In this document: in pieces, positions 1 through 8,276 of the stretch | How positions within the stretch are numbered: position 1 is the stretch's first letter | Layout of the letters: each line of letters begins with the position of its first letter | NCBI GenBank assembly: GCA_963777855.1 | Contig: CAVZRW010000013.1 | Span: forward strand, 186,001 to 250,000 | Direction: 5' to 3' | From: Prado023 sp963777855 | Lineage (GTDB): Bacteria; Actinomycetota; Actinomycetes; S36-B12; CAIYMF01 | DNA length: 64,000 bases | Made by a program: the position numbers and the translations under genes | Notes under the pieces: generated by a model | Told to the model about the DNA's origin: nothing | The model's input: only the letters and a program-made list of their open reading frames with translations | The model's database searches: none

Positions 1-2
1 AG

Positions 3-587
3 GTGCCCACCGACGCGTCCGCCGATGGGCCCGACGACGGGCCCACGGCGGTGACCGCGCAGCGGCCCGCCCCAGCTCCGGCCCGTCCGGGCGCTGCCGA
101 TGGGCCCCCCGGGCTCACCGTGCGGCCGGAGGTGTGTGTGGTGGTGGGCCTGGGCACGCTCCTGCGCCTCGACGACGAGCCGGCGCACATCCCGGGCCTG
201 GGTCCCATTCCGGCCGAGGTGGCCAGGGAGCTCGCCGCCGATGGAGGGTGGCGGGCCTGGGTGACCGACGCCGCTTCGGGCGTGCTCATGGCGACCGGCA
301 GCCGTCGGTACACGCCGGGTGCAGCCCTGGCGAGGCTGGTCCGGGGTCGCGAACCTGAGTGCCGGATGCCCGGATGTCGTCGCCGCGCCGAGTCCTGCGA
401 CATTGACCATTGCGTCCCGTGGCCCCGCGGATCCACATGCGCGGCCAATCTGGGGCCGCTGTGCCGACGCCATCACCAGTTCAAGACCCAGTCGGCGTGG
501 CGGCTGGAGGGGAAACCCGAGGCCTGGCGCTGGCGCACCCCGGCGGGCTTCACCATCCACGACGGCGCGGATCCCCCACTGCGGTGA
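3..587 (+). CDS. HNH endonuclease domain protein (5'-truncated by window edge)
   Basis: The frame is open to the window edge, so the 194 visible residues are probably only the C-terminal part of a longer protein and the GTG at base 3 need not be the start. Residues about 120-162 form an HNH nuclease module: a Cys pair (C120, C125), the DIDHCVPW segment with H136, then N149, C154 and a double His in CRRHHQF. This layout is typical of the actinobacterial DUF222/13E12-type HNH proteins, which occur in many copies and are often repeat- or mobile-associated. The region before the module is rich in Pro, Ala and Gly. The biological role of this family is not established. The HNH call is firm; the DUF222 assignment is inference because the N-terminal domain lies outside the window. 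Confidence 0.8.
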   Translation: MPTDASADGPDDGPTAVTAQRPAPAPARPGAADGPPGLTVRPEVCVVVGLGTLLRLDDEPAHIPGLGPIPAEVARELAADGGWRAWVTDAASGVLMATGSRRYTPGAALARLVRGREPECRMPGCRRRAESCDIDHCVPWPRGSTCAANLGPLCRRHHQFKTQSAWRLEGKPEAWRWRTPAGFTIHDGADPPLR

Positions 588-624
588 CCGCGTGTCGGCC
601 GGGTGCCCGTCGAGGTTCCCCGGC

Positions 625-645
625 TAGGGTACGAACACCTGTTCG
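625..645 (+). promoter_or_regulatory. ruvCAB promoter with LexA (SOS) box
   Basis: A -10-like TAGGGT at 625-630 is followed by CGAACACCTGTTCG at 632-645. The latter is a perfect CGAAC-N4-GTTCG palindrome, the form bound by LexA in actinobacteria and other Gram-positives. It would cover the transcription start, 16 bases before the ruvC GTG, so LexA binding should block transcription. Damage-inducible expression of ruvCAB is inferred from this site. Confidence 0.75.
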
Positions 646-660
646 CATCGGAGGTGGCGT

Positions 661-1236
661 GTGCGTGTCCTCGGCGTTGATCCGGGCCTGACCCGGTGCG
701 GCGTGGGCCTGGTGGAGGGCTCGCTGGGCCGTCCGCTGACGATGCGCCACGTCGAGGTCATCACCACCCCCGCCTCCGACCCGCTCCCGACGCGCCTGCT
801 GGCGGTGAGCCGGCGGATCCAGGAGGTCATCGCAGCGACCTCCCCTGACGTGGTGGCCATCGAGCGGATGTTCAGCCAGCACAACCTCCACACCGTGATG
901 GGCACCGCCCAGGCCTCGGCAGCGGCGGTCCTCGCCGCAGCGGAGGCGGGTCTTCCCGTGGTGTGGCACACCCCCAGCGAGGTGAAGGCGGCGGTGACCG
1001 GCACGGGCCGAGCCGAGAAGGCGCAGGTCGCGGGCATGGTGGTCCGGATCCTTCGACTCGACGAGGCCCCCCGGCCCGTCGATGCCACCGATGCCCTCGC
1101 GCTGGCGATCTGCCATGTGTGGCGCGGGTCGGCCGCGGCGAGGATCGATCGCGCGGTGGCCGCTGCCCCGCCCTCGCGCATCCCGACCCGGGTGCCCAGC
1201 CCCCCTCGGCGGACCGTTGCCGGAGGTGCCCGATGA
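661..1236 (+). CDS. ruvC: Holliday junction resolvase RuvC
   Basis: RuvC is the endonuclease that cuts Holliday junctions symmetrically, working with the RuvAB branch-migration motor. The 191-residue protein opens with GVDPGLTRCG and carries the four acidic catalytic residues of the RNase H-like fold: D7, E68 (IERMFSQHN), D141 and D144 (DATDALALAICH). The last 35 or so residues are a Pro/Arg-rich tail beyond the usual catalytic core. The GTG start has GGAGG about six bases upstream and lies just after the LexA-type box. The stop overlaps the ruvA start (ATGA), which points to translational coupling within a ruvC-ruvA-ruvB operon. Confidence 0.97.
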   Translation: MRVLGVDPGLTRCGVGLVEGSLGRPLTMRHVEVITTPASDPLPTRLLAVSRRIQEVIAATSPDVVAIERMFSQHNLHTVMGTAQASAAAVLAAAEAGLPVVWHTPSEVKAAVTGTGRAEKAQVAGMVVRILRLDEAPRPVDATDALALAICHVWRGSAAARIDRAVAAAPPSRIPTRVPSPPRRTVAGGAR

Positions 1237-1844
1237 TCTCCTTCGTCCGTGGCACCGTCGCCGCCCTCGGTGGGGATCACGCCGTCGTCGACGTCGGCGG
1301 GGTCGGCCTGGCGCTGCAGTGCGGGCCGCGCACGCTGGCCGGCCTGCGGGTGGGCGCCCCGGCGCAGGTGGCCACCGCCCTGGTCGTGCGCGAGGACTCC
1401 CTGACGCTGTTCGGCTTCACCGACGAGGACGAGCGCCAGGCCTTCGAGGTCCTGCAGTCGGTCACCGGGATCGGCCCGCGCACTGCCCAGGCGATCCTGG
1501 CCGTCCTCACCGTGGACCAGTTGCGCACCGCCGTGGCCGCCGACGACCTGGCCACCCTCTCCACCCCGCCGGGCATCGGCCGCAAGGGGGCCGCCCGGAT
1601 CGCCCTCGAGCTCAAGGACCGCCTGGGCGCCCCATCGGCCCCGGCCGGCAGCCCGATGCCCGTCGTCGACGACTGGGCGGGCCCGGTGATCGACGGCCTG
1701 GTTGCCCTCGGCTGGCCCCTGCGCGATGCGAGGGCGGCCACGGAGGCCATCGCCCCGGAGGCGCAGGCCGTGATCGCCGAGGGCGCCATCCCCAGTGTCC
1801 CGGGCCTGCTGCGCAGCGCCCTGCGTCACCTGGACCGTGCGTGA
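1233..1844 (+). CDS. ruvA: Holliday junction branch migration protein RuvA
   Basis: RuvA binds the four-way junction as a tetramer and recruits the RuvB motor. The 203-residue protein has the expected order: an N-terminal OB-fold domain beginning MISFVRGTVA, two helix-hairpin-helix motifs at about 78-90 (VTGIGPRTAQAIL) and 112-124 (PPGIGRKGAARIA), and a C-terminal three-helix domain that contacts RuvB. The ATG at 1233 was chosen because it overlaps the ruvC stop, has GGAGG upstream and matches the family N-terminus; the open frame extends further upstream but that part is unrelated. Confidence 0.97.
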   Translation: MISFVRGTVAALGGDHAVVDVGGVGLALQCGPRTLAGLRVGAPAQVATALVVREDSLTLFGFTDEDERQAFEVLQSVTGIGPRTAQAILAVLTVDQLRTAVAADDLATLSTPPGIGRKGAARIALELKDRLGAPSAPAGSPMPVVDDWAGPVIDGLVALGWPLRDARAATEAIAPEAQAVIAEGAIPSVPGLLRSALRHLDRA

Positions 1845-2929
1845 GCGACGACCAGCTCCTGCAGGGCGACGCCGACGCCGAGGACCGCGCGGCCGAGGGT
1901 GCCCTGCGCCCGCGCAGCCTGGCGGAGTTCATCGGCCAGGACCGCGTCCGCTCGCAGCTGGGCCTGGTCCTGCAGGCCGCCCGCAACCGCGAGGGCACCG
2001 CCGACCACGTGCTGCTCTCGGGCCCGCCCGGCCTGGGCAAGACCACCCTGGCCATGATCATCGCCCAGGAGATGGGCACCCCGCTGCGGATCACCTCCGG
2101 CCCCGCGATCCAGCACGCGGGCGACCTCGCTGCCGTGCTCAGCAGCCTGGTCCCCGGTGAGGTGCTGTTCCTCGACGAGATCCACCGCATGGCCCGGCCG
2201 GCCGAGGAGATGCTCTACGTCGCGATGGAGGACTTCCGGGTCGACATCGTCGTCGGCAAGGGCCCCGGCGCCACGGCGATCCCGCTGGACCTCGCGCCGT
2301 TCACCCTCGTCGGGGCCACCACCCGCGCGGGCCTGCTGCCCGGGCCGCTGCGCGACCGCTTCGGGTTCACCGCCCACATGGACTTCTACGGCGACGCCGA
2401 CCTGGTCACGATCGTCACCCGGTCGGCGCGGCTGCTGGGCGTGGAGCTCGATGCCGACGGGGCCGAGGAGATCGCCGGCCGGTCCCGGGGCACACCCCGC
2501 GTGGCCAACCGGCTGCTGCGCCGGGTGCGCGACTTCGCCCAGGTGCACGGCGACGGCACCGTCGACCGCGCCACGGCCCACGCCGCCCTGGACCTCTACG
2601 AGGTCGACGCACTGGGCCTCGATCGGCTCGACCGGGCCGTGCTCGATGCGCTGCTGCGGACCTTCCGCGGCGGACCGGTCGGGCTGTCCACCCTCGCGGT
2701 GGCGGTGGGGGAGGAGCCCGAGACCGTCGAGACCGTCGCCGAACCCTTCCTCGTGCGCGCGGGCCTGCTGTTCCGGACCCCGCGTGGGCGGATGGCCACC
2801 GAGGCCGCCTGGCGACACGTGGGCCTGCTGCCGCCCGCCGGTGCCGGGCAGGTGGGTCTGCCACTCGATCTCGGCGGCGCGCCGGGCCCGCAGGGCACAG
2901 ATGGGGGCGCGCGGTTCCGCGGCGTCTAG
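1841..2929 (+). CDS. ruvB: Holliday junction branch migration ATPase RuvB
   Basis: RuvB is the hexameric AAA+ motor that drives branch migration with RuvA. The 362-residue protein shows Walker A GPPGLGKT at 61-68, Walker B with DEIH at 112-115, the sensor segment VGATTRAGLLPGPLRDRFG, and a C-terminal winged-helix domain ending near GRMATEAAWRHVG. The GTG start overlaps the ruvA stop (GTGA). About 30 residues follow the family's usual end, so the C-terminus is slightly extended. The motor and its partners are all encoded in this one operon. Confidence 0.97.
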   Translation: MSDDQLLQGDADAEDRAAEGALRPRSLAEFIGQDRVRSQLGLVLQAARNREGTADHVLLSGPPGLGKTTLAMIIAQEMGTPLRITSGPAIQHAGDLAAVLSSLVPGEVLFLDEIHRMARPAEEMLYVAMEDFRVDIVVGKGPGATAIPLDLAPFTLVGATTRAGLLPGPLRDRFGFTAHMDFYGDADLVTIVTRSARLLGVELDADGAEEIAGRSRGTPRVANRLLRRVRDFAQVHGDGTVDRATAHAALDLYEVDALGLDRLDRAVLDALLRTFRGGPVGLSTLAVAVGEEPETVETVAEPFLVRAGLLFRTPRGRMATEAAWRHVGLLPPAGAGQVGLPLDLGGAPGPQGTDGGARFRGV

Positions 2930-2961
2930 AATCGGCGCAATCGTTGACGAAAGGCCCCTCC

Positions 2962-3060
2962 ATGACGCCGGTAGACCTGCCTGTGCCTGCTGCCGTCGTG
3001 GCGGCGGGCCAGACCTCGCCCCTCGCGGGCAGCCAGCCTGAGGAGGCGGATCGTGGCTAG
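2962..3060 (+). CDS. Small ORF (32 aa) in the usual yajC position, function unknown
   Basis: In many actinobacteria yajC lies between ruvB and secD. Here the gap is only about 120 bases and holds one small frame that starts with ATG, has GAAAGG seven bases upstream, encodes about 32 residues (Pro/Ala/Val-rich, acidic end) and overlaps the secD start by eight bases. It has no transmembrane segment and does not resemble YajC. A TAGAAT at 2927-2932 could be a -10 box. It may be a leader peptide coupled to secD, or chance. Confidence 0.3.
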   Translation: MTPVDLPVPAAVVAAGQTSPLAGSQPEEADRG

Positions 3061-4756
3061 TTCGCTGGCCAGCTACCGGCCGTGGCGCGTGCTCGGCCCG
3101 GCACTGCTGCTGATCACGGCGCTGACGGCATGGGCCTTCTGGCCCGGCCAGACGCACACCCCGCAGCTGGGCCTGGACCTGCAGGGCGGCACCCAGGTGA
3201 CCCTGCTGCCCAAGGCCTCGCCCGGATCGGACGGCTCCATCACCGAGGAGCAGCTCGGCCAGGCCGTGACGATCATCCGCCAGCGCGTCGACGGTCTCGG
3301 CGTCGCCGAGGCCGAGGTGACCGTGCAGGGGTCCGGGGACAACTCCGCGATCATCGTCTCGGTGCCCGGCTCCGTGCCCCAGGAGCGCCTCGTCGAACTC
3401 GTCGGGCGCACCGCCCAGCTGGCCTTCCGTGCGGTGGAGTCGATCGCGAACCCGGAGGGGGTCGACCCCAACGCGCCGGTCGAGGAACCCTCGGAGTCGC
3501 CCACGCCCGAGCCCACGCCCACGCCGACCGCCACGGACGCCAGCCCCAGCCCGACGGCCAGCCCCACCGACGCGTCCGCCACCCCGACGGCCAGTCCGAC
3601 CGCCAGCCCGTCGGCCTCCCCGAGCCCCTCGGCGAGCGTGAAGCAGCCGGAGACCCCGGTCCAGGCCGCGGCCAACGACACCGACTTCCAGGACCGGGCC
3701 CTGCGCCTGGACTGCACCCTGCCTGCCAACCGGGCCGGCGGCACCCCGGACAACCAGGACCTCTGGCTGGCCACCTGCGACCGCGAGGGCGTGGCCAAGT
3801 ACCTGCTGCAGCCCGCGTTCATCAAGGGCACCCAGGTCACCAACGCCACCGCCCAGCTCGACCCGCAGACCAGCAAGTGGTCGGTGTCCCTGGAGTTCGA
3901 CGCCGAGGGCGCCCGCAAGCTCGCCGAGATCTCCCAGGAGATCTACGCCAAGGCCCCGCCCCAGAACCAGTTCGCGATCGTCCTGGACAGCATCGTCTAC
4001 AGCGCCCCGGAGTTCCTCGAGCCGATCGGCGGTGGCCAGGCCCAGATCACCGGTGACTTCACGGTCGAGGAGGCCAACGACCTGGCCAACGTGCTCAAGT
4101 TCGGGTCGCTGCCGATCACCCTCGACGTCGGCCAGATCACCTCGATCACGCCCACGGTCGGCACCGACTACCTGCACGCGGGCCTGCTGGCCGGCGCCAT
4201 CGGCCTGGCACTCGTGGCCCTGTACCTGCTGCTCTACTACCGGGCCCTGGGCCTGGTCGCGGTCGCCAGCCTCGTGATCGCCGCGCTGATCACCTACGAC
4301 CTGCTCGTCATCCTCGGCCGCCAGGTGGGGCTGACCCTCACCCTGGCCGGCGTGGCCGGTGCCATCGTGGCCATCGGCATCACCGCCGACTCGTTCATCG
4401 TGTACTTCGAGCGCATCCGTGACGAGGTGCGCGACGGCCGCTCGCTGCGCGTGGCCGCCGAGGCCGGCTGGATGCGGGCCCGGCGCACCCTGCTGGCTGC
4501 TGACTTCGTCTCGCTGCTGGGCGCGGTCGTGCTGTACCTGCTGAGCATCGGCAGCGTCCGCGGGTTCGCCTTCACCCTGGGCCTGACGACCGTCGTCGAC
4601 GTGCTCGTGGCCTTCACCTTCACCCGGCCGGTCGTCGCGCTGCTGGCCAAGACGCGGTTCTTCCAGTCCGGCCACAAGCTCAGCGGCGTCGACCCCGAGC
4701 GCCTGGGCATCCACGAGCCGGCCGCCCAGGCCGCAGTCACCGCAGGGAGGCGGTAG
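3053..4756 (+). CDS. secD: Protein translocase subunit SecD
   Basis: SecD forms with SecF the membrane complex that uses the proton gradient to help preproteins complete SecYEG-dependent export. The 567-residue protein has an N-terminal membrane helix (about 12-30), the family motif LGLDLQGG at 39-46, a large external domain and five C-terminal helices including GAIVAIGITADSFIVYFERI. Residues about 141-200 are a low-complexity Pro/Thr/Ser/Ala insertion within the external P1 domain, a linker type common in actinobacterial SecD. The GTG start has GAGGAGG seven bases upstream. secF follows two bases after the stop. Confidence 0.96.
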   Translation: MASSLASYRPWRVLGPALLLITALTAWAFWPGQTHTPQLGLDLQGGTQVTLLPKASPGSDGSITEEQLGQAVTIIRQRVDGLGVAEAEVTVQGSGDNSAIIVSVPGSVPQERLVELVGRTAQLAFRAVESIANPEGVDPNAPVEEPSESPTPEPTPTPTATDASPSPTASPTDASATPTASPTASPSASPSPSASVKQPETPVQAAANDTDFQDRALRLDCTLPANRAGGTPDNQDLWLATCDREGVAKYLLQPAFIKGTQVTNATAQLDPQTSKWSVSLEFDAEGARKLAEISQEIYAKAPPQNQFAIVLDSIVYSAPEFLEPIGGGQAQITGDFTVEEANDLANVLKFGSLPITLDVGQITSITPTVGTDYLHAGLLAGAIGLALVALYLLLYYRALGLVAVASLVIAALITYDLLVILGRQVGLTLTLAGVAGAIVAIGITADSFIVYFERIRDEVRDGRSLRVAAEAGWMRARRTLLAADFVSLLGAVVLYLLSIGSVRGFAFTLGLTTVVDVLVAFTFTRPVVALLAKTRFFQSGHKLSGVDPERLGIHEPAAQAAVTAGRR

Positions 4757-4758
4757 TC

Positions 4759-5917
4759 ATGTCCCGACTCGGACGCCTCGGTCACCAGCTGTACTCCGGT
4801 GAGGTCTCCTACGACATCGTCGGCCGCCGGCGCACGTGGTACGCGGTCTCCGCGGCCATCGTCCTTCTGGCCCTCGGCTCGCTGATCTTCCGCGGCCTGA
4901 ACCTCGGCATCGAGTTCACCGGCGGCGCGGAGTTCCAGGTGCCCTCCTCGTCGTGCACGGTCGAGCAGGCGCGTGCCGCCGTGGAGGAGGCCGGCACCGA
5001 GCCGAGCACCGTCACCGGGCTGGGCAACGAAGCCATCCGGGTCACCACGGAGGCCGTGGACAACCCCCAGAGCCTGAAGATCCGCTCCTCACTGGCCGAG
5101 GCCTGCAGCGTCCAGCCCGACGAGATCTCGGTGCAGCTGGTCGGACCCACCTGGGGTGGGGAGATCACGAAGAAGGCCGTGCAGGCCCTGATCGTGTTCC
5201 TGGTCCTGGTCTCGGTCTTCCTGGCGTTCTACTTCGACTGGCGCATGGCGATCGCTGCCCTGGTGGCGCTGATCCACGACGTCGTGATCACGGTCGGCGT
5301 GTACTCGATCCTGCAGTTCGAGGTCACCCCGAGCACGGTGATCGGCATCCTGACGATCCTGGGCTACTCGCTCTACGACACCGTCGTGGTGTTCGACAAG
5401 GTCAAGGAGAACACCCGCGGCATCCTCGGCCAGGCCCGCCAGACCTACTCCCAGGCAGCCAACCTCGCGGTCAACCAGACCCTCGTGCGCAGCATCAACA
5501 CCTCGATCGTGGCCTTGCTGCCGGTCGCGGCGATCCTGTTCGTCGGGGCGGGGCTCCTCGGCGCCGGCACCCTGAAGGACCTGTCGCTGGCCTTGTTCGT
5601 GGGCATCGCCGCCGGCACGTACTCCTCGATCTTCATCGCCACCCCGCTGCTGGCCCAGCTCATGGAGCGTGACCCGCAGATGCAGGCGCTGGCCCGCCGG
5701 GTGCAGGCCCGCGGGTCGGGTGCGCGTGGCTCCACGGCGACGGCTGGGACCGCGGCGGCGGCTGCGGGCGCCACGGCGTCGGGTTCGGTCACCGACGTCG
5801 GTGACGGCTTCCTCGCCCCCGGTGGACTCCGACGAGGCGATGGAGCGCGCCCGGGCCCGACGCGCCGCGACAGGGCCGCGCAACCAGCCCAAGCGCACCA
5901 GCAAGTCCAAGCGGTAG
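4759..5917 (+). CDS. secF: Protein translocase subunit SecF (one frameshift near its end)
   Basis: SecF is the partner of SecD. The frame beginning at 4759 shows the SecF hallmarks: an N-terminal helix, LGIEFTGGAEFQV, GPTWGGEITKKAVQAL, and the membrane motif LTILGYSLYDTVVVFDKVKE. After about residue 350 the same frame runs on as unlikely sequence into rel, to base 6207. One base over, the frame ends normally with RNQPKRTSKSKR and a TAG at 5915-5917, a typical basic SecF tail. A single extra base is therefore inferred, most easily in the five-C run at 5816-5820. The start has GGGAGG upstream. No apt gene lies between secF and rel, unlike in many relatives. Confidence 0.92.
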
Positions 5918-5945
5918 CCCCGCCGCGCGATCCGGCGCGGCCACG

Positions 5946-5951
5946 TAGACT
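5946..5951 (+). promoter_or_regulatory. -10 element upstream of rel
   Basis: TAGACT fits the actinobacterial TANNNT -10 consensus. It lies 23 bases before the rel TTG, leaving a short leader that holds AGGAGG at 5965-5970. No clear -35 element is seen. Confidence 0.45.
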
Positions 5952-5974
5952 CGCCCCACCGACCAGGAGGTGCG

Positions 5975-8248
5975 TTGGCCGAGCCGGATGCGGTGATGCC
6001 TGTCGAGTCCGCGGTGGAATCCGCCTCGGGCCTGCGCTCACGGCTGTCCAGGATGGCCCGCGGAACACCCGCGACCTCCAACCCCGAGGTCGAGAACCTG
6101 CTGCGGACGCTCAAGCAGTACCACCCGAAGAGCGACCTGCGCCAGGTGGTCTCGGCCTACGAGACCGCCGAGCTGCTGCACCGGGAGCAGAAGCGCCGCT
6201 CCGGTGAGCCCTACATCACCCACCCCATCGCCGTGGCCCAGATCCTGGCCGACCTCGGCATGACCGGCCCGACCCTGGCCGCGGCCCTGCTGCACGACAC
6301 CGTCGAGGACACCGGCTACACCCTGGAGGACCTGCGCGCGGAGTTCGGCGACGAGATCGCCTCGCTGGTCGACGGCGTCACCAAGCTCGACAAGGTCACC
6401 TACGGCGACGCCAGCGCGGCCGAGACCGTGCGCAAGATGGTGGTCGCGATGGCCCGCGACATCCGCGTGCTGGTCATCAAGCTCGCCGACCGGCTGCACA
6501 ACATGCGCACGCTGCAGTTCCTGCCCGCGGCCAAGCAGGCGGTCAAGGCCCGCGAGACCCTCGAGATCTACGCCCCGCTGGCCCACCGGCTGGGCATGAA
6601 CACGATGAAGTGGGAGCTCGAGGACCTCGCCTTCGCCACCCTGCACCCGAAGATGTACGACGAGATCGTGCGCCTGGTCGGCCAGCGCGCGCCCGCCCGC
6701 GAGCAGTACCTGGAACGGGTCATCTCCGAGATCGACTCGACGCTGAAGTCCGCGCGGATCCGAGCCTCGGTCACCGGCCGACCCAAGCACTACTACTCCG
6801 TCTACCAGAAGATGATCGTGCGCGGCCACGACTTCTCCGACATCTACGACCTGGTCGGCGTGCGCATCCTGGTCGACTCGGTGCGCGACTGCTACGCGGT
6901 GCTCGGCACCCTGCACGCGCAGTGGAACCCCCTGCCCGGGCGGTTCAAGGACTACATCGCGATGCCGAAGTTCAACATGTACCAGTCGCTGCACACCACG
7001 GTCATCGGGCCCGAGGGCAAGACCGTCGAGGTGCAGATCCGCACCCACGAGATGCACCGGGCCGCCGAGTTCGGCATCGCCGCGCACTGGCGGTACAAGC
7101 AGTCCGAGGTCGGCGGCAAGCTCGGCCCCGACGACCTCGGCTGGCTGCGCCAGCTGGTCGAGTGGCAGCGCGAGACCGAGGACCCGGGGGAGTTCCTGGA
7201 GTCCCTGCGCTACGACCTCGGCACCTCCGAGGTGTTCGTGTTCACCCCGCGCGGGGACGTGATCGCCCTGCCCTCGGGATCCACCCCGGTCGACTTCGCC
7301 TACGCGGTGCACACCGAGCTGGGCCACCGCTGCGTCGGCGCGCGGGTCAACGGTCGGCTGGTGCCCCTGGACAGCGCCCTGTCCAACGGCGACGTGGTGG
7401 AGGTCTTCACCTCCAAGGCCGAGGGGGCCGGCCCCAGCCAGGACTGGCTGGGCTTCGTGCGCAGCCCCCGGGCCAAGAGCAAGATCCGCGCGTGGTTCTC
7501 CAAGGAGCGCCGCGAGGAGGCCATCGAGAAGGGCAAGGACCTGCTGCTCAAGGCGATGCGCAAGGAGGGCGTGGCGGTGCACCGCCTGCTGTCCACGGCG
7601 GCCCTGAGCACGGTCGCCGCCGACCTGCGCCAGCACGACGTGACCGCGCTCTACGCGGCCATCGGCGAGGGCCGGATCAGCCCGCAGACGGTGATCCACC
7701 GCCTGGTCGCCACGGCCGGTGGCCCCGCCGCCGCCGCCGACGACGCGGCCGAGGGCGTCACCCCGGAGGCGATCCCGCGGATCCGCCAGCGCTCGGACTC
7801 CGACCCCGGGGTCACCGTGATCGGCTCCACGCTCGGCGACGTGTGGGTCAAGCTCGCCCGCTGCTGCACGCCGGTGCCCGGCGACGAGATCATCGGCTTC
7901 GTGACCCGCGGCAACGGGGTCTCGGTGCACCGCGCCGACTGCACCAACGTCTCGGCGATGGGCAGCCAGGCCGAGCGGTTCGTGCCGGTGGCGTGGTCAC
8001 CGGGGGCGTCGTCAGTGTTCCTGGTCAACATCCAGGTCGAGGCCCTCGACCGGGCCCGGCTTCTCTCGGACGTCACGCGGGCGCTCTCCGACCAGCACGT
8101 CAACATCCTCTCGGCCTCGGTGTCCACCACCAAGGAGCGCATCGCCATCTCGCGGTTCACGTTCGAGATGGGCGACCCGAAGCACCTGGGCTCGGTGCTG
8201 CGAGCGGTGCGCTCCGTCGAGGGCGTGTTCGACGCCTACCGGGTGTAG
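5975..8248 (+). CDS. relA: Bifunctional (p)ppGpp synthetase/hydrolase Rel
   Basis: This is the stringent-response enzyme that makes and degrades (p)ppGpp. The 757 residues follow the long RSH layout. The hydrolase HD domain has H83, HDTVED at 107-112 and LADRLHN at about 170-176. The synthetase domain has GRPKHYYSVYQKM, RFKD at 323-326 and YQSLHT near 336. TGS, zinc-finger/helical (RCCTPVPGDEI) and C-terminal ACT domains follow. The RxKD motif and intact HD residues are those of bifunctional enzymes, not of synthetase-only RelA. The TTG start is chosen because AGGAGG sits four bases upstream. The gene converges on the DUF349 gene. Confidence 0.96.
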   Translation: MAEPDAVMPVESAVESASGLRSRLSRMARGTPATSNPEVENLLRTLKQYHPKSDLRQVVSAYETAELLHREQKRRSGEPYITHPIAVAQILADLGMTGPTLAAALLHDTVEDTGYTLEDLRAEFGDEIASLVDGVTKLDKVTYGDASAAETVRKMVVAMARDIRVLVIKLADRLHNMRTLQFLPAAKQAVKARETLEIYAPLAHRLGMNTMKWELEDLAFATLHPKMYDEIVRLVGQRAPAREQYLERVISEIDSTLKSARIRASVTGRPKHYYSVYQKMIVRGHDFSDIYDLVGVRILVDSVRDCYAVLGTLHAQWNPLPGRFKDYIAMPKFNMYQSLHTTVIGPEGKTVEVQIRTHEMHRAAEFGIAAHWRYKQSEVGGKLGPDDLGWLRQLVEWQRETEDPGEFLESLRYDLGTSEVFVFTPRGDVIALPSGSTPVDFAYAVHTELGHRCVGARVNGRLVPLDSALSNGDVVEVFTSKAEGAGPSQDWLGFVRSPRAKSKIRAWFSKERREEAIEKGKDLLLKAMRKEGVAVHRLLSTAALSTVAADLRQHDVTALYAAIGEGRISPQTVIHRLVATAGGPAAAADDAAEGVTPEAIPRIRQRSDSDPGVTVIGSTLGDVWVKLARCCTPVPGDEIIGFVTRGNGVSVHRADCTNVSAMGSQAERFVPVAWSPGASSVFLVNIQVEALDRARLLSDVTRALSDQHVNILSASVSTTKERIAISRFTFEMGDPKHLGSVLRAVRSVEGVFDAYRV

Positions 8249-8276
8249 CCGGCGAGGGCCCCGCGGCGCCGCCGGA

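Noticed and set aside
1826..4714. Very long minus-strand open frames opposite ruvB and secD
   Set aside because: Low-complexity Gly/Arg/Asp-rich translations with no motifs or start signals, opposite firmly identified genes; shadows of GC-rich coding DNA.
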